The notes under the pieces: model-generated
The model's database searches: none
Told to the model about the DNA's origin: nothing
The model's input: the letters and a program-made list of their open reading frames with translations, nothing else
Position numbers and translations under genes: made by a program
Part shown: positions 51,301-59,903 of the stretch, piece after piece
How positions within the stretch are numbered: position 1 is the first letter of the stretch
Layout: each line of letters begins with the position of its first letter
NCBI GenBank assembly: GCA_041391665.1
Contig: JAWKNO010000002.1
Location: 1,116,001 to 1,180,000, forward strand
DNA: 64,000 nt
Reading direction: 5' to 3'
DNA from: Bacteroidia bacterium
Lineage (GTDB): Bacteria > Bacteroidota > Bacteroidia > J057

Positions 51301-54300
51301 CGAACATATCGTCTCGCTGACCCACTCCCTCCGGGTAAATATCCCGGCCGGGGCTTACCTTGACGAGCTGCGCATTTACCCGGCAGATGCTCAGATGAAG
51401 AGTTTTACCTACGACAAAAACACCTATCTGCCCCAGTGTATCAGCGACGTGGATGGCAAAATCAACCGCTTTGAATACGACGTGCTCAACCGGCTGATCA
51501 CAGGCCGGGACGTAAACGACCATTTTGTGCTGACCCATGACTACTTTTATGCCAATACCAGCACCTACAATGCGGTCTATACCCGCCAGATTCAGACTGA
51601 GGGCATCACGACTACCCCAGCGGCGGCAGCCCTTACCGGCACCGATGTGCAGCGCAGTTACGCTTACTTTGATGGCCTGGGCCGGGCAGATCAAACCGTG
51701 GCCCTTGACGCATCCCCTGCCGCCAACGACAGAGTCAGTTTTCCGCAATACGACACCTACGGAAGACCTTACCGGGAGTACCTGCCCTATACCGTCAATG
51801 GCACCGGCACGGCGGTGAACAACAGCTACCGCACCAGTGCAACAAGCGAACAATCCGGCTTTTACACCGCACTGGGCGGAAATGCATTTACCGAACAAAT
51901 CCTCGAAGTCTCCCCCCTGTCCCGACCGCAAGGTATCAAACATCCAGGGGCATGGAATACGGTTCCTACTTCGGTAAAGTATTCTTTTAACGCGACCAAA
52001 GAGGTGCGCGATGCCCGAACCGCCAATGCCTATTACGCCCCGAATACACTCTTTAAAGTAGAAAGCAAAGACGAAGATCAAAAAACCGTCTTAACCTATA
52101 CCGATTTGCTGGGCCGGAAAGTCATGGAGAACCGGGGCAATACCCTGACTTACTATCTGTATGATCTGGTGGGTAATATCACCGAGGTCATACAGCCCGA
52201 AGGGGCCAAACTGCTGCACAGCACCGCTGCTTACACGGTAAATACCCCTGCGGTCAACAAATTTTGTTTCCGCTATACCTATGACAGCCGCTACCGCATG
52301 ATCAGCAAATACGTGCCAGGAACCCAGGCCGCCGCCACGTACAGCTATGATCGCCTCGATCGGCCAGTGCTGAGCACCGATCCCAATGGCTTCAAAACAT
52401 TTACCAAATACGACATTCTGGGCCGGGTCATCCTGACCGGAAAATATACCGGTACGGCAACGCCCCAGCCTACCGACGGATTATTCGAAAACAAAACCGC
52501 TACCGGACACTTTTATACGACGAATCTATCCTTCCCGACCTCAGCAACCGAAGTCTATACGGTGCAATACTATGACGACTACGACTTTGACGGCAACTAT
52601 ACCGACAATTACACCTATTCGCTCTGGACGACGGCGGAGCAATTTATCTATGCCAACGAGGCGTATCGGTTTGCCCGGGGCATGAGTACCGGCCTCAAGA
52701 CCGGGGTGCTGAACACTGCCGGAACCGCCCCCACCGTTTTTGCCGAATCCTACCCCTTTTACGACAAGAAGGGCCGGGAGATACTGACCCATTCTGTCCA
52801 CCCCTACAACGGCACCGACCGGATGTGGCGGCAGTATCACTTTATGGGTTGGGTATTGCATAGCCGGTTGCAGCACACTTCGGTGCTTAACTCGGTGTCC
52901 CAAACCTACGTCGTCAACCAACGCTACACCTACGATCATGCGGGCAGACTGAAAAACACCTACCACAAGATCGGCGACAACGGCACGGAGGTGCTGCTCT
53001 CCGAAAACACCTACGGCGAGCGGGACGAACTGCAACAAAAACGCCTGGCCGGAAGTCAGGAGGTGGATTATCAGTACAACATCCGTATGTGGCTGACCGA
53101 CATCAACGATGCCAGTGGCTGTTCGGCCACCGACCTTTTTGCCCAGCGGATCAACTACAACACCGCCAATGCCAACCTGAGCGCCGCCGCCCATTACAAC
53201 GGCAATATTTCCTCGATCGAATGGCGGGTCGGTGCCAACTGCCAGGTCAACGGCCAAAACCGCAACAAAGCCGCCTACGGCTTCACCTACGACAGCCAGA
53301 ACCGGCTGACCAAAGCCGTTTACGGCGAATACAACAGCAGCAACGCCTGGCAAAGTAGCGCGCTCAACCGCTACAGCGTGAATCCCATCACCTATGACGA
53401 CAACGGCAACATCACGAGCCTCATCCGGAACGGCTGGATCAGCGGCGCGACCTATGGCGACATTGACAAACTCACCTACAGCTACGACGGCGACTACGCC
53501 AACCAACTCACCGCCATCACCGAAATCTCCGACCTCACACGCGGCTTCAAAAAAATCTCCTCCGGTGCGGACGGCTACGAATATGACAACAACGGCAACC
53601 TCACCGCCGACGGTTATCGCGGCATCACCAGCATCACCTACAACCATCTGAACCTCCCCGCAAAAATCACTTACGACGCCACAAAGTACATCGAACTCAC
53701 CTACGACGCCTCCGGGCGCAAGTGGAAAAAAACCACCATGGACCGCAGCACCACCACCTCAAAGTACTACTTCGGCCCCATCGAATACAATGGCAGCACG
53801 CTCGAAGCGTTGTACCATGAGGAGGGCCGAGCCGTACCGGATGGAAATGGGGGCTACGACTACGAGTATGCGATCCGCGACCATTTAGGAAGCACAAGAG
53901 TCATGTTTGAAATGGTAAACGGAACCGCTACGCTGATTGAAGAGCATCACAACTATCCCTTCGGCATGGAGTTGGGCGGCCCGGCCTTTGTGGGCGGTAC
54001 GAACCCGTACCGGTACACGGGGAAGGAGTGGGAAACCGATTTGGACTTGGGTCTTTACGACTTCGGGGCAAGATGGTATGATCCGGCGGCGGGGCGTTGG
54101 TGGGGAGTGGATGCGATGGCGGATCGGGCGCCGGGCTGGACGCCGTATCGGTATGGGTTTAATAACCCGTTGAAGTTTGGCGATCCGAGTGGGAATTATG
54201 AAACGGATTACTACTATAATGGAAAATGGATAGGAACAGATAATGAAAATAATAATTTAGTGGCTTTTGTAACTAATAAAGAAAATGCTGAAGAAATAAG

Positions 54301-54895
54301 GAAGAATTCTGAAAGTGGTAACCTTGTGGACAAAAACCCAGCGTTGAAGAATGGTTTTGAAAATTCCGATATGTTCGTGATGAACAAAGATGTTGTTGAT
54401 CAAACATCCGCGTTAATTTCACATGCTGAGGGGTTGGGCGGTGATAATGAAGTTCAGTATGTACTGACAAAAAATGAAGACGGCAACTACAAGCGTACTT
54501 CCGAAAATATTGGGAATAAAGTAGAATATCTTCCTGGATCAAGAGCTGAAGTGGGTGTACCCCCTCCGGGAGATGTTACAATTCATAATCATCCCCTGAA
54601 TTTTGGAATATCTGAATCTGGTACTGTAGCGTATCCAGTCGATGCATCTCCCAATAATGATCTTCCTGGGTTTCTCAATTATGAAATGAATATTATTTTT
54701 GGAAAAAGCGGCACAAATATTACAACTGTTGCCAATCCCAATACAAGGGAAATCACTGGATCAGATACACGACCAAAAGTAGTAGATGTGTATGTTGGTT
54801 CACGTAAAAGATTTTCAACTAGCCCATCTGCAATTCATAATGCCTCTATGGGACCATCAGGAAAAACCTACAAGAAATTTTTAAAAAACCAGTAA
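48335..54895 (+). CDS. Full-length RHS/YD-repeat secreted protein with variable tip toxin domain
   Basis: 2186 residues from the ATG at 48335 (MPFRNTILRYLFPLLLILSLGSGFQLFAQPA, a Sec signal peptide). An N-terminal Bacteroidota RHS region (GDVGISRHTGALDFSI..., WSLEGGGVITRSVQG) is followed by YD-type repeats (e.g. YDVLNRLITGRDVNDH, YDRLDRPVLSTDPNG, YDSQNRLTKAV) that build the encapsulating shell. The core begins at DHLGSTRVMF (~1848) and ends PYRYGFNNPLKFGDPSG (~1949). The ~237-residue tip has TIHNHPLNFG (~2082) and SPNND (~2103), a His-x-His...Ser/Pro-x-Asp spacing that recalls JAB-type metallopeptidase toxins (uncertain). Composition turns AT-rich at ~54190, where the tip begins. A G10 run lies at 48674-48683. 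Confidence 0.85.
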   Translation: MPFRNTILRYLFPLLLILSLGSGFQLFAQPALSSMRAIDLRNNLTIPAGPEASSLGQYGDVGISRHTGALDFSIALASIGDKVLNWNFSLRYDGSGVKPDMLPAQVGQNWSLEGGGVITRSVQGFPDLDNNYYNAVKHWQTTPTEFLDLIHENYFLDSVARGSIETQPDLFSFNFGSFSGKFYIKPDKTIFFEDATDLEIIPAYITNAGGQNGDISSFQIRDAAGFIYTFEYPETTAITYDVNYDFPLANTSYTYHSAWYLKEVKHPNEGMGKITFDYDVVTTPFTPVINNWLTQSMTYTTGPAPDGWNCNQELCGGTAPSTNSASATVAIITNRRFIKEAKFFKGTSAIEKLTFTNANNTCTHAYGGKQLNSLARYTGPGATVENTGWAFSYACREGRLFLSSVYERKSTTAAKPPYSFTYNTTPIPAPGTIDRDYWGYANLNNGSGAIPSYTTPCPGGTTYAGNGVRTPDETRMKAGILTQITYPTGGYTIIDYEGHQVASFDVCLPTLTLVGGLRVKEIRSYAKTGVLAFKKQYKYTAGLGSGDSSGKLLHPFRIGKTTQNQHFPLQAQGECNPLGMSYTCTSVTLNATPTITLDRVSGSHVGYSRVEEINNGKTVYFFRNIVGNASGDNGDVLTKEIYDAADNLLEKTDYTYIIGTTGVLYSMVAEAHDVQDNKSVLCKIIGTNSYEWRLPCCGPGTGTGGCQQSATFQSKLKRNYTTIVSRKKRVTTEVTTYNSQPYTANQTSLIKKTEYQYSYTSALLPTEVKILDGGNNELSRQVMVYPTSGNVPAAMLTKRMYSEPVEVVYYINGSQVYGTKKLYPGSGNVHIPTTIQEKYASGSYADLYLVTQFDTANGNIRSAKRQYDQESSYIYSSDGARITAAVANATINEMAFTSFDHADSYQGGWINLNTAYVKYVVNGGASGNGYYQASAATYLASPALTAGKYIVSYYSKGSPITISNNSGSTTVHRNIYGSDTEHAGGWVYSEHIVSLTHSLRVNIPAGAYLDELRIYPADAQMKSFTYDKNTYLPQCISDVDGKINRFEYDVLNRLITGRDVNDHFVLTHDYFYANTSTYNAVYTRQIQTEGITTTPAAAALTGTDVQRSYAYFDGLGRADQTVALDASPAANDRVSFPQYDTYGRPYREYLPYTVNGTGTAVNNSYRTSATSEQSGFYTALGGNAFTEQILEVSPLSRPQGIKHPGAWNTVPTSVKYSFNATKEVRDARTANAYYAPNTLFKVESKDEDQKTVLTYTDLLGRKVMENRGNTLTYYLYDLVGNITEVIQPEGAKLLHSTAAYTVNTPAVNKFCFRYTYDSRYRMISKYVPGTQAAATYSYDRLDRPVLSTDPNGFKTFTKYDILGRVILTGKYTGTATPQPTDGLFENKTATGHFYTTNLSFPTSATEVYTVQYYDDYDFDGNYTDNYTYSLWTTAEQFIYANEAYRFARGMSTGLKTGVLNTAGTAPTVFAESYPFYDKKGREILTHSVHPYNGTDRMWRQYHFMGWVLHSRLQHTSVLNSVSQTYVVNQRYTYDHAGRLKNTYHKIGDNGTEVLLSENTYGERDELQQKRLAGSQEVDYQYNIRMWLTDINDASGCSATDLFAQRINYNTANANLSAAAHYNGNISSIEWRVGANCQVNGQNRNKAAYGFTYDSQNRLTKAVYGEYNSSNAWQSSALNRYSVNPITYDDNGNITSLIRNGWISGATYGDIDKLTYSYDGDYANQLTAITEISDLTRGFKKISSGADGYEYDNNGNLTADGYRGITSITYNHLNLPAKITYDATKYIELTYDASGRKWKKTTMDRSTTTSKYYFGPIEYNGSTLEALYHEEGRAVPDGNGGYDYEYAIRDHLGSTRVMFEMVNGTATLIEEHHNYPFGMELGGPAFVGGTNPYRYTGKEWETDLDLGLYDFGARWYDPAAGRWWGVDAMADRAPGWTPYRYGFNNPLKFGDPSGNYETDYYYNGKWIGTDNENNNLVAFVTNKENAEEIRKNSESGNLVDKNPALKNGFENSDMFVMNKDVVDQTSALISHAEGLGGDNEVQYVLTKNEDGNYKRTSENIGNKVEYLPGSRAEVGVPPPGDVTIHNHPLNFGISESGTVAYPVDASPNNDLPGFLNYEMNIIFGKSGTNITTVANPNTREITGSDTRPKVVDVYVGSRKRFSTSPSAIHNASMGPSGKTYKKFLKNQ
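48674..48683 (+). repeat. G10 homopolymer tract in the RHS coding sequence
   Basis: Ten consecutive G encode Gly-Gly-Gly and the first base of Val in EGGGVITR (~residue 114). Such tracts slip during replication. A change of one base would stop translation of the whole protein. Confidence 0.7.
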
Positions 54896-54897
54896 TC

Positions 54898-55458
54898 ATG
54901 CAATGTATTAAAATCTACCTGGTAGTGCCCCTATTAGTAGCGTTGATAAACCCGGTACACAGCCAGGTTTCTATCAATAAGAAAAATCTCATAGGAGATT
55001 GGACAACAATAGATTTAGGGCTTGATAGGATTGGTTTGGATACGATGAAAAGAGTTGAGATTGATTGGTATATTATGACAGTGAACGATATTTTGCTTCA
55101 AAAAGACACGCTCTTATTTTTCACCAGTGAAGTAACCAGTATTCCCCTTCAGAATAATGTTTTTGCGTATTTCTCTTTGGGCCTGCGCCCGGGAAAATAT
55201 GTAAACCTTAACTATCATATGTATTATCAGGAACCTCCCGTTGCTTATTTATTTTATAAATACAAGTGGGAAATTCAGAAATATAAAGGGAAGAAATATT
55301 TAGTATTAATGTTATCATCTTATAATAGTTTTGAAGTTCCAATAAAAATTCAATTTGAAATACTCGAAATGAGAAAGAAAGATATTCCGGAATCAGATAG
55401 TTTTTTTTCAACAGAAACATTTTCCAAAGAATTACTTTTAAAAATTGTAAGAGAATAG
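54898..55458 (+). CDS. Secreted candidate immunity protein of the full-length RHS toxin
   Basis: 186 residues with a Sec signal (IYLVVPLLVALINPVHSQVS). The mature part is AT-rich and strand-rich (YKWEIQKYKGKKYLVLML, SFEVPIKIQFEILEM) with no domain I recognise. It starts 2 bp after the RHS stop, so it is co-transcribed with the toxin, the hallmark position of an immunity gene. Export to the periplasm would protect against a toxin acting there. Function inferred from position. Confidence 0.6.
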   Translation: MQCIKIYLVVPLLVALINPVHSQVSINKKNLIGDWTTIDLGLDRIGLDTMKRVEIDWYIMTVNDILLQKDTLLFFTSEVTSIPLQNNVFAYFSLGLRPGKYVNLNYHMYYQEPPVAYLFYKYKWEIQKYKGKKYLVLMLSSYNSFEVPIKIQFEILEMRKKDIPESDSFFSTETFSKELLLKIVRE

Positions 55459-55550
55459 ACTTATTCTGGCTTCAGTGATTGATAACAAGAAGTAGTGAAT
55501 TGCAGAAAAAAGGAGGAATGGGTATTTCATCTTAGTATATACGCACAGCC

Positions 55551-56251
55551 TTTGTGGGCGGCGGGAATCCGTATCGGTACACGGGGAAGGAACTGGAGAC
55601 CGATTTGGACTTGGGGCTGTACGACTATGGTGCGCGGTGGTATGACCCGGCGGCGGGGCGTTGGTGGGGGGTGGATGCGATGGCGGAGGAGTATTTTTCA
55701 ATCTCTCCTTTTGCGTATGTGGCGAATAATCCGGTGAAATTTATTGATCCGAATGGGGAGGAGATATGGATAACTACAAGAACAGGAGGAGAGCGATTAC
55801 AATATAAAAATAGTCAATTGTTGACGGAAAATGGAGAGGCTTATAACGGTAATGATGAATATGCGCTCAATATTGCAAAAGGCTTAAACTATCTGGTTGA
55901 TAACATGGAAACGGCCAAGGGTTATATAAATGATCTGGCCAATGACACCGAATTTAAAGTAAGTATCGAATTTACAACAGGCTTGGAACAATACAAGGCG
56001 GACGGTACGGAAAAGGGAGTTCCGAGGAAAGAATGTTTATAAAAACAGTAACCGGAAGTCCTGAAGGCGACGCTCAGGAGAATACGATTGTTGAAAAATA
56101 TGAAACACCTGCTGCGAATGAGATTAATACCCATCATCCGGTTCTGAAAAATAATCCTTCGTTACAGGAAGGAGTCCGAAATGATTATTATAATATTCGA
56201 AAAACGGTTCGATTTAACGGTTCAACACCCTTAGATCGAAAAAAGAAATAA
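55551..56251 (+). pseudogene. Displaced RHS tip cassette D, frameshifted
   Basis: It opens exactly at a point homologous to position ~53988 of the full-length RHS gene (both read ctttgtgggcgg before PYRYTGKE). It then gives GKELETDLDLGLYDYGARWY, AAGRWWGVDAMAEEYFSISPF and VANNPVKFIDPNGEE, followed by a variable domain (IWITTRTGGERLQYK...). The frame ends early at 56042, but the overlapping frame from 56033 continues (MFIKTVTGSPEGDAQEN... NEINTHHPVLKNNP... STPLDRKKK), so a single frameshift near 56030 is likely. No N-terminal RHS body precedes it. Confidence 0.6.
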
Positions 56252-56255
56252 TAAA

Positions 56256-56678
56256 ATGTACCTCAAGTATTGCCTATTAGCATTCCTGATGTGTTCCCTC
56301 TGGGTAACGGGACAATCACAAAATTTATTAAAAGAGAAAGCCGAAGTTCATATTTATGCGGTTCCTCTCACAGCAAGAACAAAATTTCCGGTGAGCAAAA
56401 AATATTTTCGAAAAATCTATGAGGTGCATGTTTTTATTGATGCTCCTGAAGAGGTTGAATTCATTCGAAAAAGGGTATTAAACTTAATAAAATCCCAACC
56501 TGTTACACGAGGAAACATCCGTGCAGAAGTAGAAATTCGAACTCAATTCGGATTTAAAAAACATATTTTTGTTCATCAAGGAGGAAGGATCTCCCTCGGT
56601 AAGTATTTCTGTGATGAGGACACGGAGTTGATCAATTTTCTTTCGGATTGCTTGCCCAAAGAATATCAACTTCCATAA
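56256..56678 (+). CDS. Secreted candidate immunity protein for RHS tip cassette D
   Basis: 140 residues with a signal peptide (LLAFLMCSLWVTGQSQNLL). The mature domain (VHIYAVPLTARTKFPVSKKYF... VHVFIDAPEEVEFIRKRVLNLI... KHIFVHQGGRI) looks like a small alpha/beta domain. It starts 4 bp after the tip D stop, the immunity position. No family recognised. Confidence 0.55.
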   Translation: MYLKYCLLAFLMCSLWVTGQSQNLLKEKAEVHIYAVPLTARTKFPVSKKYFRKIYEVHVFIDAPEEVEFIRKRVLNLIKSQPVTRGNIRAEVEIRTQFGFKKHIFVHQGGRISLGKYFCDEDTELINFLSDCLPKEYQLP

Positions 56679-57264
56679 GTTCATTTACCTACGTACTCAA
56701 CAATCCGGTAAACTTTGTGGATCCCGATGGAAATTGGGTGGAACAAATCACTTCCACTTTCGTGGATCGGATATGTAAAAGGCAGCACCCTTGACCTGAG
56801 CAACCGCGCGCACAATGCCATCGCTCCCCAATCGGGGGCCTTAACGCCGAGTTATCCGATTGAGGAACTCCAGCTTCCCATGCCGCTCTATTTGAAATAT
56901 GTAGGTAAGTGGGGTATATTGGGGAGGGAAGTGGGTTTTTGTCCAAACCACCCGCGTCGGCGGGAAGCTCTTTGTGAAGTTGGTGGAGAAGGGGGCGGTG
57001 AAAGGGGTAAATCAGGTTGAAAGCAAGGTATTTCTTGTTACAAAAGAAGGCGTTGTATTACCTAAAGGAGCTAAAATACCTGGAGAGTTTATTGAAAATG
57101 CACATCGAAGTTCAAATTATGGTATAATGCAAAATGGAAAGTTTGTTGAAAAATTAAGAATTGACCCTACTACTCCTCCGGGTTTTAAGGGGCCAACTCA
57201 AAGTCATTTTCATTTAGATAACGGGCCCCACATTTTCGATGCTAGCAAATGGCCTTGGTGGTAA
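56679..57264 (+). pseudogene. Displaced RHS tip cassette E, two frame breaks
   Basis: Pieces of one tip in three frames: FTYVLNNPVNFVDPDGNWVE (RHS core end) from 56684; then WIGYVKGSTLDLSNRAHNAI...ELQLPMPLYLKYVGKW; then VFVQTTRVGGKLFVKLVEKG and VFLVTKEGVVLPKGAKIPG to the end KWPWW. The last ~80 residues, with KLRIDPTTPPGFKGPTQSHF and HLDNGPHIF, form a compact domain whose RIDP...GP-x-SHxHxD pattern resembles RHS-associated toxin tips. The core ahead of it is short and broken, so it is a relic of a former C-terminus. Confidence 0.55.
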
Positions 57265-57285
57265 AACAAAATAATAATGAAGAAT

Positions 57286-57651
57286 ATGAATTTTAATGAA
57301 TATTATTGGCACGATGCTATAATTAAAAATATTCAAATAGACAGGACTAATCCGGGTGTAAAGGATACTATTTTACTTGAGATAGAGTGGCCAGAAAATA
57401 AAAACAAATCCAATTTCATTTTTGAGGAGGTTTATTGGGCTTGTTTTAATTTGAATTTTGGAATTGCAAGTGATGAGACAATTTTGAGAGCTGAATTAAT
57501 TGAAGGACAAGACGTGGATTTAGACAACTTCTATTTAAAATGGAATGGTGCGATGAATGATGTAAAATTGTACGCCTATAAAATTGAACTAAATTCGACA
57601 GGAGGATCTTTCAAAATTCTTGCAAAAAAGTTTTGGGAAGATAAAATTTAG
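57286..57651 (+). CDS. Candidate cytoplasmic immunity protein for RHS tip cassette E
   Basis: 121 residues from the ATG at 57286 (MNFNEYYWHDAIIKNIQIDR); an ATG 9 bp upstream is an alternative. The pattern NEYYWHDAIIKNIQIDRTNPG...IEWPENK...LNFGIASDETILRAE recurs in Bacteroidota immunity-like proteins beside RHS tips (from memory). No signal peptide, unlike the other candidates in this window. Very AT-rich. It follows the tip E stop by 21 bp. Confidence 0.55.
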   Translation: MNFNEYYWHDAIIKNIQIDRTNPGVKDTILLEIEWPENKNKSNFIFEEVYWACFNLNFGIASDETILRAELIEGQDVDLDNFYLKWNGAMNDVKLYAYKIELNSTGGSFKILAKKFWEDKI

Positions 57652-58050
57652 TAGCCGCTAATGGGGACGTTGATAGAACTGTAGGTTTTGTCGCAGGTTT
57701 CAAGCTAAATCGTTCGGTAAAGCTGTTGGTGAAGGGACAGTCAACGTTAGACCCACTATTAACGCCATTGAAAATAGATCATTTTTATCAAGAAATTTAC
57801 CCAATTTTTTAAATTACCTTAGTTTTTTTTACCACCATGAACCGCAGCACCACCACCCCAAAATACTACTTCGGCAAACAAGTAGTATATTTCGATCATA
57901 TCAGGGATAAATTCTCGTCAAGTAGTTTAGGTCGAAAAACAGGAACTATCAGAATTACTTCCAGAGATGGTGCTGAGAGGTAAATGAATCATACAACTGC
58001 TATTACCTTTCTGGATACCAAAGATTCCAAAAAAGTCCCTAATTTAGGGC
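57652..58050 (+). other. RHS tip debris without an intact gene
   Basis: A short piece (NGDVDRTVGFVAGFK) and a fragment GTVNVRPTINAIENRSFLS are readable in different frames. At 57837-57880 a stretch matches the RHS segment MDRSTTTSKYYFG of 53738-53776 and runs into an unrelated YFDHIRDKFSSSSLG. The pieces look like leftovers of recombined tips. No complete gene. Confidence 0.45.
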
Positions 58051-58818
58051 ATGTGTTTGATCCTGTTTGGTTATCGCGTGCACCCAGGCTATCCGCTTAT
58101 CATTGCCGCAAACCGTGATGAATTTTATGCCCGCCCTACACTTCGTGCTGGCTGGTGGGAAGAAAACCCGGCTATTCTGGCCGGAAAAGACTTGCAAGCC
58201 GGGGGAACCTGGCTGGGTGTAAGTAAATCCGGCCGTTTTGCGGCTGTTACAAATTTTCGGGAACCCAATAATATTAAGCCGCAGGCGCCTTCCAGAGGTG
58301 CGCTGGTTACCCGGTTTCTCGAAGGTCAGACGGGAACAATCCCTTACCTCGATCACCTGAGCACACAGGCTGAAGCCTATAATGGATTTAATTTGTTGAC
58401 CTTTGATAGCAATACGCTGGGGTGGTACTCAAACCGCCATGAAAATCCCGAATGGCTGGATCCGGGTGTTTACGGTCTCAGTAACCATTTGCTCAATACC
58501 GCCTGGCCAAAAGTTCAACAAGGAAAAGAACGCCTGGCTGCCCTGATAAGTCCGGAAACCGAAATGAATCCTGAAAGTCTTTTTGAGATGTTAAATAATG
58601 ACACCATCGCACCGGATGACCGCCTTCCTTCGACGGGGGTGTCCCTGGAATTGGAACGTATGCTTTCTGCAATGTGTATTAAAAGCCCTACTTATGGAAC
58701 GAGAGTTTCTACAGTCGTTTTGATTGATCATTCCGGCAAGGTATATTTTGAGGAAAGAGCCCATGTGCCGGAAGGTCTCCCGGTAAAATTTGCCTTTCAG
58801 CCAGTCCCTCAGTTATGA
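58051..58818 (+). CDS. NRDE-family protein (TANGO2-like)
   Basis: 255 residues. The name-giving NRDE motif lies in PLIIAANRDEFYARPT (~18-33). It starts MCLILFGY with Cys2, as expected for this group with a possible N-terminal nucleophile Cys. Later motifs RAGWWEENPAILAGKDLQAGGTWLGVSKSGRFAAVTNFREP are conserved. TANGO2-like proteins have been linked to heme and lipid handling; a bacterial role is not settled. It opens a plus-strand gene group reaching 63291. Confidence 0.9.
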   Translation: MCLILFGYRVHPGYPLIIAANRDEFYARPTLRAGWWEENPAILAGKDLQAGGTWLGVSKSGRFAAVTNFREPNNIKPQAPSRGALVTRFLEGQTGTIPYLDHLSTQAEAYNGFNLLTFDSNTLGWYSNRHENPEWLDPGVYGLSNHLLNTAWPKVQQGKERLAALISPETEMNPESLFEMLNNDTIAPDDRLPSTGVSLELERMLSAMCIKSPTYGTRVSTVVLIDHSGKVYFEERAHVPEGLPVKFAFQPVPQL

Positions 58819-58840
58819 TTCTGTTTAATTAGCCCCCTAT

Positions 58841-59890
58841 ATGAAGCCAAATTATTTAGTTTTTAACATTCTGCTCCTGACTTCCGTTTTCCCTCTGCTG
58901 ATTTTCGGGCAGAAACCGGCAGCTGCACCTCAGGTGTTGTTTTCCAGTGATGATATACTGAGCATCACAATCACTACAGACCTGAACACGCTCCTGAAAG
59001 ACCGTGCAGATGAGAGGGAATACCATCCTGCGACTATTTCCTATCCGGGTACGGAAGGAAAGGAAGTGTCTATTCCCTTGCGTATCAGAGTCAGGGGAAA
59101 TTTCCGAAGGCAAAAAGGCAATTGCGACTTCCCGCCCTTATTGCTCAATTTTGATACCCTGACGCAAAACACCCTGTTTGAAGGGCAAAATAAATTGAAA
59201 CTGGTCACCCATTGTCAGTCCAAAAAACAAATATACGATCAGTATGTGGTTTCTGAATATCTGATCTACAGAATGTACAATGTGCTGACAGACAGTAGTT
59301 TTCGTGTTCGCCTGGTGAAGGTAACCTATAATGATTCCGAAGGAAAATCTGATCCTTTGGAAAAATTCGGGTTTTTTATAGAAGACGAAGACCAGGTTGC
59401 CGCGCGTATGGGTGGGCGAATCCTGGCCGTTACCAATGTTCACCCAGATAAAACGAATTATGAATGGGCCAATCATCTGGCAGTATTTCAATATATGGTA
59501 GGAAATACAGACTGGTCGATTGCCGAGCTCCACAACATTCGCCTTGTGATGAGCAGCCCTGCCGAGCCTCCGGTTGCCGTTCCCTATGACTTTGATTGGG
59601 CGGGATTTGTCGGAGTGCCTTATGCTATGCCCAATCCCGATCTGGGAATTGCCTCAGTAAAGGATCGTCTGTTTCGGGGATTTTGCCGGACAGAAGAAGA
59701 ATTTGCCGCCTCATTCCAGCTTTTCCACGATAAAAAAACGGCATTTTTTCGTCTGATTGAGGAAAATGAATGGCTGGAGGAAAAAACTAAAACCGCTCTT
59801 TCCCGGTATCTATCTCAATTTTACAGCATTATCGACAGCGATCGTGGCAGAAAAGGCGAATTTTACGAAAAGTGCCGCACGACAAAATAA
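58841..59890 (+). CDS. Secreted protein with CotH-like features
   Basis: 349 residues with a signal peptide (NILLLTSVFPLLIFGQKP). The motifs VRGNFRRQKGNCDFPPLLLNF, LKLVTHCQSKKQIYDQYV and VPYDFDWAGFV recall CotH/HipA-like kinase folds of secreted proteins, in which an RxR-x-CxFPP loop and a D-W-D motif are seen, but a confident assignment is not possible. It lies between the NRDE and methyltransferase genes on the same strand. Confidence 0.5.
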   Translation: MKPNYLVFNILLLTSVFPLLIFGQKPAAAPQVLFSSDDILSITITTDLNTLLKDRADEREYHPATISYPGTEGKEVSIPLRIRVRGNFRRQKGNCDFPPLLLNFDTLTQNTLFEGQNKLKLVTHCQSKKQIYDQYVVSEYLIYRMYNVLTDSSFRVRLVKVTYNDSEGKSDPLEKFGFFIEDEDQVAARMGGRILAVTNVHPDKTNYEWANHLAVFQYMVGNTDWSIAELHNIRLVMSSPAEPPVAVPYDFDWAGFVGVPYAMPNPDLGIASVKDRLFRGFCRTEEEFAASFQLFHDKKTAFFRLIEENEWLEEKTKTALSRYLSQFYSIIDSDRGRKGEFYEKCRTTK

Positions 59891-59903
59891 CCCCCAGGAA
59901 CCT

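Noticed and set aside
52541..53647. Long minus-strand frame (368 codons) inside the RHS gene
   Set aside because: Antisense shadow of GC-rich repeat codons; composition extremely Val/Gly-rich and no start context.
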